Program-made: the position numbers and the translations under genes
Part shown: positions 53,709 through 64,000 of the stretch, piece after piece
Layout of the letters: every line of letters starts with the position of its first letter
Position numbering within the stretch: position 1 is the first letter of the stretch
Source: Hymenobacter negativus
GTDB lineage: Bacteria; Bacteroidota; Bacteroidia; Cytophagales; Hymenobacteraceae
Length of the DNA stretch: 64,000 bases
NCBI RefSeq assembly: GCF_016056375.1
Contig: NZ_JAEDAE010000001.1
Location: 124,001-188,000, forward strand
Direction: 5' to 3'
The notes under the pieces: generated by a model
Databases searched by the model: none
What the model saw: only the letters and a program-made list of their open reading frames with translations
Told to the model about the DNA's origin: nothing

Positions 53709-55358
53709 CTAAACCTTGCGGGCCGTGTTGATGACGTTCACGCCGTTGAACCGCGTGGTGGCCGAGCCGTGGCTCACCGACGACACCTGGGCCGGCTGGC
53801 CCTTGCCGTCGAAGAAAGTGCCGAACAGGCGGTAGTCCGACTGGTCGCACGAGCCGGCGCAAGCGCCCCAGAATTCCTGGGTGTTCGACTGATAGGCCAC
53901 GTCTTCCAGCGGCTCGGTGATTTTGCCTTTCTCGATGGCGAAAAACAGCTGCCCGCCAAACTGGAAATTGAAGCGCTGCTGGTCGATGGAGAACGAACCC
54001 GCCCCCGCAATGTAAATGCCCTTGTCCACGCCCTTCACCATCTCATCGGGGCTCATTTTGGCAGTGCCGGGGCGGAGGCTCACGTTGGGCATGCGCTGAA
54101 ACTGCACGTCTTCCCAGCTCTGGGCGTAGGCGCAGCCGTCGGATTCTTTCTGGCCCACGATGTGCGCCTGGTCCCTAATTTTCTGATAGTTCACCAGCTT
54201 GCCTTCCTTGATGAGGTCCCACTCACGGGTTTTTACGCCCTCGTCATCGTAGCCCACGTTGCCCACCGAGCCAGGCTGCAGCTTGTCGGCCACAATGTTC
54301 ACGGCCTTCGAGCCGTAGGGTAGGTTTTTGGCCTTCCACTCCAGGGTGGCAAAGCTGGTGCCGGCAAAGTTGGCCTCGTAGCCCAGCACGCGGTCCAGCT
54401 CCGTGGGGTGGCCGACGGACTCGTGAATGGTCAGTCCCAGGTGGCCGGGGTCAAGGACCAAATCATACTTGCCGGGCGTTACTGATTTCATGGTCAGCTT
54501 GGCTTTGGCCTGCTTGCCGGCCAGGGCGGCATCGGCCAGCATGTCGTAGCGCAGCTTGTAGCCGATGGTATCGGTGCCCTGCGGGCCGCGCACCTGCTCG
54601 GCCGCGCTGGGCGTGAGGTACTCAAAGCCCAAACCCACCGGTGCGCTCAAGGCCTCGCGCGAGCGGAATTTGCCCGACTTCATATCCACCGCCGTGGCCG
54701 AGAACGTGGGCCAAAGCCGGTGAATGTCCTGGTCGATGTAGGAGCCGTCGGTGCTGGCGAAATACTTCTGCTCGTTCACCTGAAACAGGGCCGAGTTGAT
54801 GTAGTTGGCCCCCGCATCCATGGCGGCGGCGTTGGCCGCCAGCAGCAAGTCCACTTTTTGCTTGATGGGCACCTCGAAGGCACTTTGCTGAATAGGCGTT
54901 TTCCAACTCACCTCGCCGTAGCCTTGCTGCGCGGCCAGCTGCACGGGCTCTTTCATTACCAGCTTGTTGGCCTTGGCAATGCTCACGGCTTCGCGGGCGG
55001 TGGCGGCCAGGTTGGCTTCGGTCACCACGCTCGTGGAGGCGAAGCCCCAGCAGCCCGCCACCAGCACCCGAATGCCCACGCCGTAGCTCTCGGTGCTCAC
55101 TATGTTCTGCACCTGCTTTTCGCGCGTGAACACATACTGGTTCAGCGAGCGGCCGATGCGCACGTCGGCGTAGTCGGCTCCGGCGGTTTTGGCGGCGTTC
55201 AGGGCCGCGTCGGCCAGGCGCTTTTTCACGGCCACGTCAGCGCCCGGCTCCAGCAGGCGGGCGGGGTCGACGGGCGTGTGACCAAAGCCCGGCAGGCTCG
55301 GCAGAAACAAGGCTCCGGCGGCGAGGCCGGTGAGGCCCACAAAGTCGCGTCTTTTCAT
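53709..55358 (-). CDS. TldD-like metalloprotease with Tat signal, module 1
   Basis: A 549-residue protein. It starts at ATG 55358 with a twin-arginine signal (MKRRDFVGLTGLAAGALFLP). Zinc site HESVGH at 312-317 (HExxxH) follows GKYDLVLDPGHLGLT. The third ligand is probably the cysteine in GSCDQSDYRLFG near the C-terminus, equivalent to the C-terminal zinc cysteine of E. coli TldD. Ends with SHGSATTRFNGVNVINT, the family C-terminal block. The enzyme should act with TldE1 as a heterodimeric peptidase on unfolded or peptide substrates; the substrate is unknown. It is more diverged from copies 2 and 3 than they are from each other. Confidence 0.94.
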   Translation of the reverse strand: MKRRDFVGLTGLAAGALFLPSLPGFGHTPVDPARLLEPGADVAVKKRLADAALNAAKTAGADYADVRIGRSLNQYVFTREKQVQNIVSTESYGVGIRVLVAGCWGFASTSVVTEANLAATAREAVSIAKANKLVMKEPVQLAAQQGYGEVSWKTPIQQSAFEVPIKQKVDLLLAANAAAMDAGANYINSALFQVNEQKYFASTDGSYIDQDIHRLWPTFSATAVDMKSGKFRSREALSAPVGLGFEYLTPSAAEQVRGPQGTDTIGYKLRYDMLADAALAGKQAKAKLTMKSVTPGKYDLVLDPGHLGLTIHESVGHPTELDRVLGYEANFAGTSFATLEWKAKNLPYGSKAVNIVADKLQPGSVGNVGYDDEGVKTREWDLIKEGKLVNYQKIRDQAHIVGQKESDGCAYAQSWEDVQFQRMPNVSLRPGTAKMSPDEMVKGVDKGIYIAGAGSFSIDQQRFNFQFGGQLFFAIEKGKITEPLEDVAYQSNTQEFWGACAGSCDQSDYRLFGTFFDGKGQPAQVSSVSHGSATTRFNGVNVINTARKV

Positions 55359-55382
55359 AAGGTTTGCAGAAAAAAGTGAAAG

Positions 55383-55469
55383 TGTAGCGTGGGCTCTGCG
55401 AGTCCACGCCTTGGTTAGTAATGCAAGAGTAAAACCCACTAAGCGCAGACTCGCAGAGCCCACGCTACA
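55383..55469. repeat. REPIN-like inverted repeat, GTAGCGTGG family, copy 2
   Basis: Perfect 22-bp arms (55383-55404 and 55448-55469; TGTAGCGTGGGCTCTGCGAG...) around a 43-bp loop. It differs from copies 1 and 3 by GGG for GGA in both arms, a compensated change. It ends 2 bp before the TldE2 stop and lies 24 bp upstream of the TldD1 start. Confidence 0.95.
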
Positions 55470-55471
55470 AA

Positions 55472-56806
55472 CTACACCGCGTCCGACAGGCTCGTGAACG
55501 TGAAGTCCCGGATTTTGAGCGGCGGCACGAGGTTGCCGTTCAAGCGCACTGGTTTGCCGATGGCTTCCAGGTTATTCAGCATAATCACCGGGCTTTCGTT
55601 GAAGCGGAAGTTCTTGATGGGGAACTTGATTTGGCCGTTTTCAATGTAGAACGTGCCGTCGCGCGTGAGGCCAGTGAACAGCAGCGTCTGCGGGTCGACG
55701 GGGCGGATGTACCACAAGCGCGTCACCAATATGCCCTTGGCCGTGCCCTTGATGAGGTCGGCGGTGCTTTGGGTGCCGCCTTCCATAATCCAGCCGTTGG
55801 GCCGAGGCAGGTCGGGGATGCCGGCTTTTTGCGCCCAGTAGCGCGAGGAGTAAAGGTTTTTCACCACGCCCTTTTCAATCCAGGTGGTGCGCTGCTGGGG
55901 CCGGCCGTCGCCGCTGAAGGTGAGGTCGCTGATTTCCGGATTCAGCGGGTCGGAGTAAATCGTCACCCGCTCGTCGAACAGCTTTTCGCCCTTGCGATTG
56001 CCGCCGCCTTTCTTGCTCAGGAAGCTGCGGCCTTCGTCGGCGTTGCGGGCGTCGAGGCTCTGCATAAGCGCCCCGATGAGCGAAGTGTCCACGTTGGACA
56101 GCAGCGCATTCGGCTCCAGAATCACGGTGTATTTGCCCGGCTCAATGGCCCGCGCCTTCATCGAAGAAGCAGCCTTATCGGCCGCAATTTTCGTGAAGCG
56201 GGCCGCGTCCATCTTGCTCGAATCAATGTAGTCGCCCGAGGCGTAGCCCGAGCCGGTGCCGTCGGGCGTGCGCACCGTCACCGAAAACGTGACGTTGGAA
56301 ACCTGCTGATAAGCTTCCAGGCCCTTGGAGTTACGCTTGGCCACGAAGCCGTGCGAATCGTCCAGAAAGCCCGCCGAGCTGAGCTTGCGTTGGTCGCAGA
56401 GCGCCATGCTGGCCCCGATTTGCGCGGCGCGGTAGTCGGGCGTGATGCCAGCCGTGGCGGCCGAGTAGGAGCGGCTGCCATCGATGTACTGCTGCGGCCC
56501 GAGCAGCGGCATATACTCCGGGCTTTCCGGCGCGAGGCGCGCAATTTCCTCGGCCCGCTGCACGCAGCGGCGCAGGGTGGCATCGTCGAACTCGTTGCAG
56601 GTAGCCACGCCGGCACGCTTGCCGAAGCGGCTTTCCACGGCCAGCGAAATATTGTCACTGGCCCCAGCCGTGCTGATGGAGTTGCGCGCCGAGCGCACGT
56701 TGCCGCCGGTGTTGCCGCTCAGCGTGGCGTCGCACTCGTCGGCGGTGCTGAAGCTGAGGACTTTCTTGAGTATCGTTTGGGCTTCGTCTTTGGAAAGAAT
56801 GGCCAT
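55472..56806 (-). CDS. TldE/PmbA-like subunit, module 2
   Basis: A 444-residue protein very similar to the TldE copies of modules 1 and 3: MAILSKDEAQTILKKVLSFSTADECDATLSG, RFGKRAGVATCNEFDDATLRRCVQRAEEIARLAPESPEY, then GKYTVILEPNALLSNVDTSL and DEGRSFLSKKGGGNRKGEKLFDERVTIYSDP. It lacks the HExxxH motif and a signal peptide. The gap to TldD2 is 44 bp without a repeat element. Confidence 0.93.
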   Translation of the reverse strand: MAILSKDEAQTILKKVLSFSTADECDATLSGNTGGNVRSARNSISTAGASDNISLAVESRFGKRAGVATCNEFDDATLRRCVQRAEEIARLAPESPEYMPLLGPQQYIDGSRSYSAATAGITPDYRAAQIGASMALCDQRKLSSAGFLDDSHGFVAKRNSKGLEAYQQVSNVTFSVTVRTPDGTGSGYASGDYIDSSKMDAARFTKIAADKAASSMKARAIEPGKYTVILEPNALLSNVDTSLIGALMQSLDARNADEGRSFLSKKGGGNRKGEKLFDERVTIYSDPLNPEISDLTFSGDGRPQQRTTWIEKGVVKNLYSSRYWAQKAGIPDLPRPNGWIMEGGTQSTADLIKGTAKGILVTRLWYIRPVDPQTLLFTGLTRDGTFYIENGQIKFPIKNFRFNESPVIMLNNLEAIGKPVRLNGNLVPPLKIRDFTFTSLSDAV

Positions 56807-56850
56807 GATATTTTCAGATGTGGGGATGAGGGTCTGATAGGACCTTTCAA

Positions 56851-58503
56851 TTAACCGATTTTGCGCGCCGTGTTAATCACGTTCACGCCGTTAAACCGCG
56901 TGGTACTCGACCCGTGGCTCACCGCCGAACTCTGGCTGGGCTGCCCTTTGCCGTCGTTGAAGGCGCCGAAGAAACGGTAGTCGCTTTCGTCGCAGGTGGC
57001 GGCGCAGGAGTTCCAGAATTCCTGGGTGTTGGCCTGGTAGGCCACGTCTTCCAGCATTTCGGTGATTTTGCCTTTCTCAATGGCGTAAAACACCTGCCCG
57101 CCAAACTGGAAGTTGTAGCGCTGCTGGTCGATGCTGAACGAGCCGTTGCCGGCAATGTAAATGCCCTTGTCCACCTTGCTCACCAGCTCGTCCACGCTCA
57201 GCTTGTCTTTGCCGGGCAGCAGGCTCACGTTGGGCATGCGCTGAAACTGCACGTCCTGCCAGCTCTGCGAGTAGCAGCAGCCGTCCGAATGGTCCTGGCC
57301 CACCACGTGCGCCTGGTCGCGGATTTTCTCATAGTCCACCAAACGGCCTTCCTTAATCAAATCCCAGCGGCGGGTTTTCACGCCCTCGTCGTCGTAGCCC
57401 ACCGCGCCCAGGGTGCCGGGCTGGATTTTATCGGCCACGATGTTCACCACTTTCGAGCCGTAAGGAATACCCTTGGCTTTCCACTCCAACGTAGCGAATG
57501 AGGTGCCCGCGTAGTTGGCCTCGTAGCCCAGTACGCGGTCGAGCTCCAGCGGGTGGCCCACGCTTTCGTGAATGGTCAGGCCCAGGTGGTGCGGGTCGAG
57601 CACGAGGTCGTATTTGCCGGGCACCACCGATTTGGCGGTCAGCTTCTGCTTCACCTGCTTGGCGGCGGCGGCCACGTCTTCCAGCATGTCGTAGCTGTAC
57701 TTGTAGCCGATGAGGTCGGAGCCGGTGGGGCCGGCCACCTTATCGGCGGCTTTGGGCGTGAGGTACTCGTAGCCCATACCCACGGGCGAGCTCATGGCCT
57801 GCCGCGAGCGGAACTTGCCGCTGGACCGGTCGATGGCCGTGACGCCGAACGTGGGGTAAATCCGGTGAATGTCCTGGTCGATATAGGAGCCGTCGGTGCT
57901 GGCAAAATACTTCTGTTCGTTCACCTGAAACAACACCGAATTGATGAACGATACCCCCAAATCCAGCGCCTTGGCGTTCACGCCCAGCAGCAAATCCACC
58001 TTGTCCTTGATGGGCACCTCGAAGGCATTCTGCTGAATCGGGGCTTTCCAGCTCACCTCGCCGTAGCCCTGTTGCGGGGCCAGCTGCACTTTTTCCTTCT
58101 GCACTTTCGAGTTGGCCTTGGCAATCTGCACGGCCAGTTGGGCGGCTTTTGCAATGCCGGCCTCGGTCACATTGTTGGTCGAGGCAAAGCCCCAGGTGCC
58201 GTTGGCAATGACGCGGATGCCCACGCCGTAGCTCTCGGTGCTGGCAATGTTCTGCACCTGCTTTTCGCGGGTGAAAATGCTCTGGTTGAGGTAGCGGCCG
58301 ATGCGCACGTCGGCGTAGCTGGCCCCGGCGGCTTTGGCGGCATTCAGGCCGGCATCGGCGAGGCGTTTTTTCTGGGCCACGTCGGCACCGGGCTCCAGCA
58401 AGCGGGCAGGGTCCACGAGGGTGCCGCCCAGGCTGGGGAAGCTGGGCAGAAAAAGGGCCCCGGCTGCCAGGCCAGAAAGTCCCACAAAGTCGCGTCTTTT
58501 CAT
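56851..58503 (-). CDS. TldD-like metalloprotease with Tat signal, module 2
   Basis: A 550-residue homologue of TldD1 and TldD3. The Tat signal MKRRDFVGLSGLAAGALFLP is intact. The zinc motif is HESVGHPLELDR and the C-terminal zinc-cysteine region is ATCDESDYRFFG. Sequence is closer to TldD3 than to TldD1 in the N-terminal third (shared FPSLGGTLVD and RYLNQSIFTREKQVQNIAS). The ATG lies 13 bp from the inverted repeat at 58517, so the repeat sits in or near its leader. Confidence 0.94.
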   Translation of the reverse strand: MKRRDFVGLSGLAAGALFLPSFPSLGGTLVDPARLLEPGADVAQKKRLADAGLNAAKAAGASYADVRIGRYLNQSIFTREKQVQNIASTESYGVGIRVIANGTWGFASTNNVTEAGIAKAAQLAVQIAKANSKVQKEKVQLAPQQGYGEVSWKAPIQQNAFEVPIKDKVDLLLGVNAKALDLGVSFINSVLFQVNEQKYFASTDGSYIDQDIHRIYPTFGVTAIDRSSGKFRSRQAMSSPVGMGYEYLTPKAADKVAGPTGSDLIGYKYSYDMLEDVAAAAKQVKQKLTAKSVVPGKYDLVLDPHHLGLTIHESVGHPLELDRVLGYEANYAGTSFATLEWKAKGIPYGSKVVNIVADKIQPGTLGAVGYDDEGVKTRRWDLIKEGRLVDYEKIRDQAHVVGQDHSDGCCYSQSWQDVQFQRMPNVSLLPGKDKLSVDELVSKVDKGIYIAGNGSFSIDQQRYNFQFGGQVFYAIEKGKITEMLEDVAYQANTQEFWNSCAATCDESDYRFFGAFNDGKGQPSQSSAVSHGSSTTRFNGVNVINTARKIG

Positions 58504-58516
58504 TGAAGGGAAGAAA

Positions 58517-58626
58517 TGTAGCGTGGACTCTGCGAGTCCGCGCGTGGGAGAGTTTTAGTTAAAGTTGAAAGCGAATGCGCCCGCTGCAAGCCGGCCGATG
58601 CGCGGACTCGCAGAGTCCACGCTACA
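58517..58626. repeat. REPIN-like inverted repeat, GTAGCGTGG family, copy 3
   Basis: Perfect 27-bp arms (58517-58543 and 58600-58626; core TGTAGCGTGGACTCTGCGAG) around a 56-bp loop. It ends 2 bp before the TldE3 stop. The loop sequence is unrelated to those of copies 1 and 2. Confidence 0.95.
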
Positions 58627-58628
58627 AC

Positions 58629-59948
58629 CTACACCGCGTCTGAGAGGCTGGTGAAGGTGAAATCCCGGATTTTGAGCGGCGGCACGAGGCTGCCGTTCAG
58701 GCGCACAGGCTTGCCCAGCGCTTCCAAGTTGTTCAGCATAATTACCGGGCTTTCGTTGAAGCGGAAGTTTTTCACCGGGAATTTAATCTGGCCGTTTTCG
58801 ATGTAGAACGTGCCGTCGCGCGTGAGGCCGGTGTAGAGCAGCGTTTGCGGGTCGACGGCCCTAATGTAGTAGAGGCGCGTCACGAGAATGCCCTTGGCCG
58901 TGCCTTTGATGAGCTCGGCGGTGCTTTGGGTGCCGCCGGCCATAATCCAGCCGCCGGGCGGCGGGATATCGGGCGCGCCCGATTTCTGGGCCCAGAAGCG
59001 TGAGGTATAGAGGTTCTTCACGATGCCTTTTTCTACCCAAGTCACTTTTTGCTGCGGTCGGCCGTCGTTGGCGAAGGTCAGGTCGGGCACGTCGGGGTGG
59101 GTGGGGTCGGAGTAAATGGTCACCCGCTCGTCGAATACCTTTTCGCCCTTCTTGTTGCCACCGCCTTTTTTGCTGAGGAAGCTGCGGCCCTCGTCGGCGT
59201 TGCGGGCGTCCATTGCACCCATCATGTTGTTGAGCAAGTCGATGGCGGCGGCCGGCTCCAGAATCACGGTGTACTTGCCCGGCTCAATGGCCTTCGCGCC
59301 CACCGACGATGCCGCCTTATCAGCCGCCACCCGCGTCAGGCGGGCCGCGTCGAACTTCGCCAAATCCGTGTAGTTGGCAATGGCGTAGCCCGAGCCCGTG
59401 CCATCGGCCGTGCGCACCGTAATGGAAAAGTCAAGGTTGGAAACCTGCTGGTAAGCCTCCAGGCCCTTGGAGTTGCGCTTGGCCACAAAACCCGCCGAAT
59501 CATTAAAGAAGCCGGCAGAACTCAGCTTTTTCTGCTCGCACAGCGCCATGCTGGCCCCAATCTGCTCAGCCCGATAATCAGGCGTAATAGCCGCCGTGCG
59601 CTGGGCAAACGAGCCCGGCGAGGCCAGGTAGGTCTGCGGCCCGAGCAGCGGCACGTACTCGGGCGACTCGGGCGCCAGGCGGGCAATTTCCTCGGCCCGC
59701 TGCACGCAGCGCCGCAGCGAGGCGTCGTCAAACTCGTTGCAGGTGGCTAGCCCGCTGCGCTTGCCAAAGCGCGCCTGCACGGCCAGGGCCACATTTTCGC
59801 TGGCCCCGGCGGTGCTGATGGAGTTGCGGGCCGAGCGCACGTTGCCGCCGGTGCTGCCGTTGAGCGTTGCCTCGCACTCATCGGCGGTGCTGAAGCTGAG
59901 GACTTTCTTGAGTATGGTTTGGGCTTCGTCTTTGGAGAGAATGGCCAT
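58629..59948 (-). CDS. TldE/PmbA-like subunit, module 3
   Basis: A 439-residue protein with the same blocks as the other two TldE copies (MAILSKDEAQTILKKVLSFSTADECEATLNG; RFGKRSGLATCNEFDDASLRR; GKYTVILEPAAAIDLLNNMMGAMDARNADEGRSFLSKKGGG). It has no zinc motif and no signal peptide. It is separated from TldD3 by a 102-bp gap that holds a different inverted repeat. Confidence 0.93.
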   Translation of the reverse strand: MAILSKDEAQTILKKVLSFSTADECEATLNGSTGGNVRSARNSISTAGASENVALAVQARFGKRSGLATCNEFDDASLRRCVQRAEEIARLAPESPEYVPLLGPQTYLASPGSFAQRTAAITPDYRAEQIGASMALCEQKKLSSAGFFNDSAGFVAKRNSKGLEAYQQVSNLDFSITVRTADGTGSGYAIANYTDLAKFDAARLTRVAADKAASSVGAKAIEPGKYTVILEPAAAIDLLNNMMGAMDARNADEGRSFLSKKGGGNKKGEKVFDERVTIYSDPTHPDVPDLTFANDGRPQQKVTWVEKGIVKNLYTSRFWAQKSGAPDIPPPGGWIMAGGTQSTAELIKGTAKGILVTRLYYIRAVDPQTLLYTGLTRDGTFYIENGQIKFPVKNFRFNESPVIMLNNLEALGKPVRLNGSLVPPLKIRDFTFTSLSDAV

Positions 59949-59962
59949 TGAAATAAGGGTTT

Positions 59963-60050
59963 GTAGGAACGCGCCCTGGCGCGTTCAATCGTTGTACCAT
60001 CAGCCGGGCTGTTTCCACGGCACGACCGCCGAACGCGCCGGGGCGCGTTC

Positions 60051-60054
<4 letters not shown>
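59963..60054. repeat. Inverted repeat, GTAGGAACGCGCC family
   Basis: Arms of 24 bp (59963-59986 and 60031-60054) with one mismatch. GTAG is at the left end and CTAC at the right; each arm carries an inner palindrome (GAACGCGCCCTGGCGCGTTC). The right end supplies the TAG stop codon of TldD3. This is the only repeat between a TldD and its own TldE. Confidence 0.94.
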
Positions 60055-61703
<1,649 letters not shown>

Positions 61704-62109
61704 AAGAGAGTAGGGATTCGGATGATAAGGAAAGCAGATTCGTAAAGATGGGACGGAATCTTAATGAAAAAGACAAGCAGATAACCGAAACGTTGCGTTG
61801 TCTTTTTGGAGCCCGGGACTTGCGGAAAATTTTGTTGCAGAAAGCTTGTCGGGGCCGGGCCAAATAGCCAGCAATTGCGAGGGCTACGGCGCCTCAGCCT
61901 ATGAATGCAGGAAGATTGGCTGTCTGAAAAAAGCCTGCTTTAGCGAGGTTGGGAGCTTTGTTCCTGCTGTTTATTCTGCTATTCCAGCCATAGCGCTATG
62001 AAATACCAGCTAAATACAAGTCGCAGCCAGCACCACTTTGTCCTTGAATAAGCAAGTGAGGACGCGTGTCTTTGTGTCGTTCAATTTTCAACCTTCACTT
62101 CCATTTTTC
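61704..62109. other. Divergent intergenic region
   Basis: About 400 bp between TldD3 (minus) and the small exported protein (plus), more AT-rich than the genes. It should contain the promoter of the tld array and that of the small gene. I see no further gene and no inverted repeat of the kinds found elsewhere. Confidence 0.5.
62067..62074 (+). promoter_or_regulatory. Weak -7 box TGTCTTTG
   Basis: One mismatch to TAnnTTTG, with CTTG 20 bp upstream as a possible -33 element. It lies 35 nt before the ATG at 62110. Confidence 0.35.
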
Positions 62110-62406
62110 ATGAACAAACTTTCAATGTTGCTGCTGGCTGCCGCTTTGATGACGAGCACCGCTACCCACTCACTCGCTGCCACCCAGGCGGTTGCGGTTA
62201 CAATTCCAGACGAGGGCTATAACTATGGCTACGCCGCCGGCCAGCGCTACCTGACGTACACCACCGACATGGCCCGCATTGCTGATGAGTGGCACAAAGC
62301 GCTCAAAAATGTTGATTTCTACAACAGCACCGGCGAAACCGGACGCGCCGAGTGGTGGCAGGGCTATGCCGATGGCCTGCAGTATTTCGATAACAACAGC
62401 TACTAA
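62110..62406 (+). CDS. Small exported protein of unknown function
   Basis: A 98-residue protein with a signal peptide (MNKLSMLLLAAALMTSTATHSLA). The mature part is about 74 residues, rich in Tyr, Trp and Gly (NYGYAAGQRYLTYTTDMARI; WWQGYADGLQYFDNN), and soluble. The start at ATG 62110 is chosen to place the signal peptide first. It is followed by a strong terminator, so it is probably monocistronic. The family is not recognised. Confidence 0.75.
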   Translation: MNKLSMLLLAAALMTSTATHSLAATQAVAVTIPDEGYNYGYAAGQRYLTYTTDMARIADEWHKALKNVDFYNSTGETGRAEWWQGYADGLQYFDNNSY

Positions 62407-62443
62407 ATCCCACCTAGCTCGTTACGTACAGCACTTACTAAAA

Positions 62444-62479
62444 CCAAAAAAGCCCCGCCAATTGGCGGGGCTTTTTTGG
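62444..62479. terminator. Bidirectional terminator
   Basis: A perfect 18-bp self-complementary sequence, CCAAAAAAGCCCCGCCAA followed by TTGGCGGGGCTTTTTTGG, lies between convergent genes. Confidence 0.95.
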
Positions 62480-62518
62480 TTTGATGGGCTCGTCAGCCTT
62501 ACACTGGATGGCCTAGGA

Positions 62519-63325
62519 CTATTTCGACGGCCGCCAGGAAATGCTCACGCCCGAGGCACCGTTGCCAAAGTAGCTGGGCGCCATGCTCACATCGCGGCCG
62601 ATGGACTTGCGGCCCCAGCGGTTGCGGTGGCTCAGATAGGCCAAGTGAGCGGATAGAATGCCAAAGCCCGCGCCGGCCACCACGTCGCTCTGCCAGTGCT
62701 TGTCGTTTATCATGCGCAGGGCGGCCACGCTCGTGGCAATGGTGTAAGCGCCCACGCCGTACCATTGGCTCTTGTCCCGAAACTCGGTGTGCACGATGCT
62801 GGCCGCCAGAAATGCCTGCGCCGTGTGCCCCGAGGGAAACGAGAGGTTATCGGCGCCGTTGGGCCGGGTCTCGTTAGCGAGGTATTTCACGGCGAAGGTA
62901 CTGGCCAGCATGATGGCCTCGCCTTTGGCAATGATAAGCAGCGTGTTGATGCGGTCATTGCGCGACTCCACGCCCGCCAGCGCCACCGCGCCCAACTCGA
63001 CGTAAGGCAAGAAAATTACCGTGTTGTCAATCATCGTATTGACGGGCCGAAACTGCTTCTGCACAAACGTGCGGGCATCGTGGTTGATGCCCGCATCGCC
63101 CTGCGCCGTGATGGCGCCGTAGGTTATCAGCACCGCAGGAATGGCTACCGCTTTGAACAGCTTGCTTTTCAAAAATGGCTTGTTGCTGGGGGCCGAAACG
63201 CCGCCGGGGTTGGCGTATTTTTTCGTAGTGTCAGAAGGCGTAGGCTTAACCTGAGCCTGAACCGGGTGGATTGCCCCGAACAGCAGCATAGCGGCAGCAA
63301 AACGGGTAACTAAAAAGGAGCGCAT
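62519..63325 (-). CDS. PAP2-family phosphatase
   Basis: A 268-residue protein. A signal peptide (1-25, ending VQAQ) is followed by a polar linker and a PAP2 domain with several hydrophobic helices. Motif 1 is KYLANETRP (KxxxxxxRP), motif 2 is SFPSGHT, and motif 3 is RMINDKHWQSDVVAG (RxxxxxHxxxD). All catalytic residues are intact. It probably dephosphorylates lipid phosphates such as undecaprenyl pyrophosphate or phosphatidic acid at the periplasmic face. Confidence 0.93.
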   Translation of the reverse strand: MRSFLVTRFAAAMLLFGAIHPVQAQVKPTPSDTTKKYANPGGVSAPSNKPFLKSKLFKAVAIPAVLITYGAITAQGDAGINHDARTFVQKQFRPVNTMIDNTVIFLPYVELGAVALAGVESRNDRINTLLIIAKGEAIMLASTFAVKYLANETRPNGADNLSFPSGHTAQAFLAASIVHTEFRDKSQWYGVGAYTIATSVAALRMINDKHWQSDVVAGAGFGILSAHLAYLSHRNRWGRKSIGRDVSMAPSYFGNGASGVSISWRPSK

Positions 63326-63445
63326 GAAGAAAGAATTTGAGTCAGATTAAACAGCAAATTCATTTCTACGGGTGGGGTAATAAAAACGTAACATCATATT
63401 CTGAGGAAAATAGTAAGTTGATTGGTATGAATAAGTTGCCGCAAT

Positions 63446-63474
63446 AAAAAAGTCCCCGCCAGCTTGGCGAGGAC
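63446..63474 (-). terminator. Terminator of the efflux gene
   Basis: On the minus strand GTCCTCGCCA and TGGCGGGGAC (one wobble pair) form a hairpin with a 3-nt loop, followed by TTTTTT. It lies 35 bp after the stop of the TolC-like gene. Confidence 0.8.
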
Positions 63475-63508
63475 GTTGAATTCTGTGCGAAATCTGTTGA
63501 TTTAGTGG

Positions 63509-64000
63509 CTATTCCCAGCCGCCGCCCAGTGCCCGGACCAGTGCCACGCTGGCTCCCAGCAAATTGCTCTGGGCCTGGGTGAGCAGCGTAGCCGCGTCGA
63601 GGGTCTGGCGGTCGGCATCCACCACTTCGAAGTAGGTGGTGAGGCCGGCGCGGTACCGCTCCTTGGTGAGGGCGCTGGCCAGGCGGGCGGCGCGGTAGGC
63701 GCGCTGGCGGGCCGCCACCTGGGCCTGGTACTGGCGCACGTCGGCCTGGCTGGTTTCCACTTCCTGAAAGGCGTTGAGCGCGGCCTGCCGGTAGTCGGCC
63801 ACCAGCGCTTCCGCTTCGGAGCGGGCCACCTGCTCGTTGGCGCGGTTGCGGCCACCGTTGAAGACGGGGATGCTTACGCCGCCGCCCACGTAGTAGGTGT
63901 AGTTGTCGGCTACCTTCACGATATCGCCCAGCTGGGCGCTTTGCGGGCCCAGGTAGCCGTTGAGGCGCACGGTGGGCAGGCGGGTGAGCTTTGCCACATC
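63509..64000 (-). CDS. Outer-membrane efflux protein (TolC/NodT-like), 3' part
   Basis: The last ~163 residues of an outer-membrane factor; the frame stays open to the window edge, so the start lies beyond base 64000. Visible are LPTVRLNGYLG (outer strand), VGGGVSIPVFNGGRNRANEQVARSEAEALVADYRQAALNAFQEVE (the IPxFNGG turn and periplasmic helix) and YRAGLTTYFEVVDADRQTLDAATLLTQAQSNLLGASVALVRALGGGW, the typical family ending. It forms the outer-membrane channel of an RND or ABC efflux system; partner genes should lie upstream of it, outside the window. Confidence 0.93.
   Translation of the reverse strand, partial: DVAKLTRLPTVRLNGYLGPQSAQLGDIVKVADNYTYYVGGGVSIPVFNGGRNRANEQVARSEAEALVADYRQAALNAFQEVETSQADVRQYQAQVAARQRAYRAARLASALTKERYRAGLTTYFEVVDADRQTLDAATLLTQAQSNLLGASVALVRALGGGWE

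Overview
The window looks like chromosomal DNA of a high-GC member of the Bacteroidota, most probably Hymenobacter or a close relative. The grounds are a GC-rich coding bias, a SusC/SusD pair, TonB-dependent receptors with carboxypeptidase-like N-terminal domains, a type IX secretion C-terminal sorting domain, TAnnTTTG-type promoter boxes and no evident Shine-Dalgarno sequences. The genus is inferred from these traits, not from a marker gene. No rRNA, tRNA, CRISPR array or transposase gene was seen.

Layout. 1-7.9 kb: end of a quinone-oxidoreductase-like gene overlapping an AraC regulator, a membrane protein plus BatA-like VWA protein, a YggS-type PLP protein, an acyltransferase, an HSL-type esterase and a phasin/histone-H1-like protein. 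8-20.9 kb: a UbiB-like kinase, a large exported protein, a TonB receptor with its DUF4249 lipoprotein, phosphoglucomutase, HppD and small genes. 20.9-26.4 kb: an ABC-F ATPase followed by a patchy, partly AT-rich accessory stretch with a BNR-like lipoprotein, an amber-interrupted ORF, a STAS-like protein and a cystatin-like protein. 26.4-34.9 kb: ybbP-ybbA divergent from tesA, murI, and a T9SS cargo protein with TIG domains. 35-42.9 kb: a pectin utilisation locus (SusC, SusD, KdgF, and a pectinesterase-pectate lyase fusion) with two copies of a LacI-type operator. 42.9-51.4 kb: a minus-strand MoxR/DUF58/BatA/DUF4175/DUF4159 operon. 51.6-61.7 kb: a beta-barrel protein and then three tandem TldD-TldE metalloprotease modules, each TldD with a twin-arginine signal. 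62-64 kb: a small exported protein, a PAP2 phosphatase and the end of a TolC-like efflux protein.

Two things stand out. First, there are six related TldD/TldE genes in three head-to-tail modules, and the same inverted repeat lies 2-3 bp after the stop codon of each TldE. Second, about fourteen long inverted repeats of several sequence families sit in intergenic gaps. Many begin with GTAG or GTCAT and end with the complement, and several supply or abut the stop codon of the neighbouring gene. This resembles REPIN/BIME elements moved by a RAYT transposase encoded elsewhere. Some halves appear to have become terminators.

Start codons were moved downstream of the longest possible ORF in many places, because the longest ORF ran into these repeats or lacked the expected signal peptide. 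Domain assignments rest on visible motifs only; no database search was possible.
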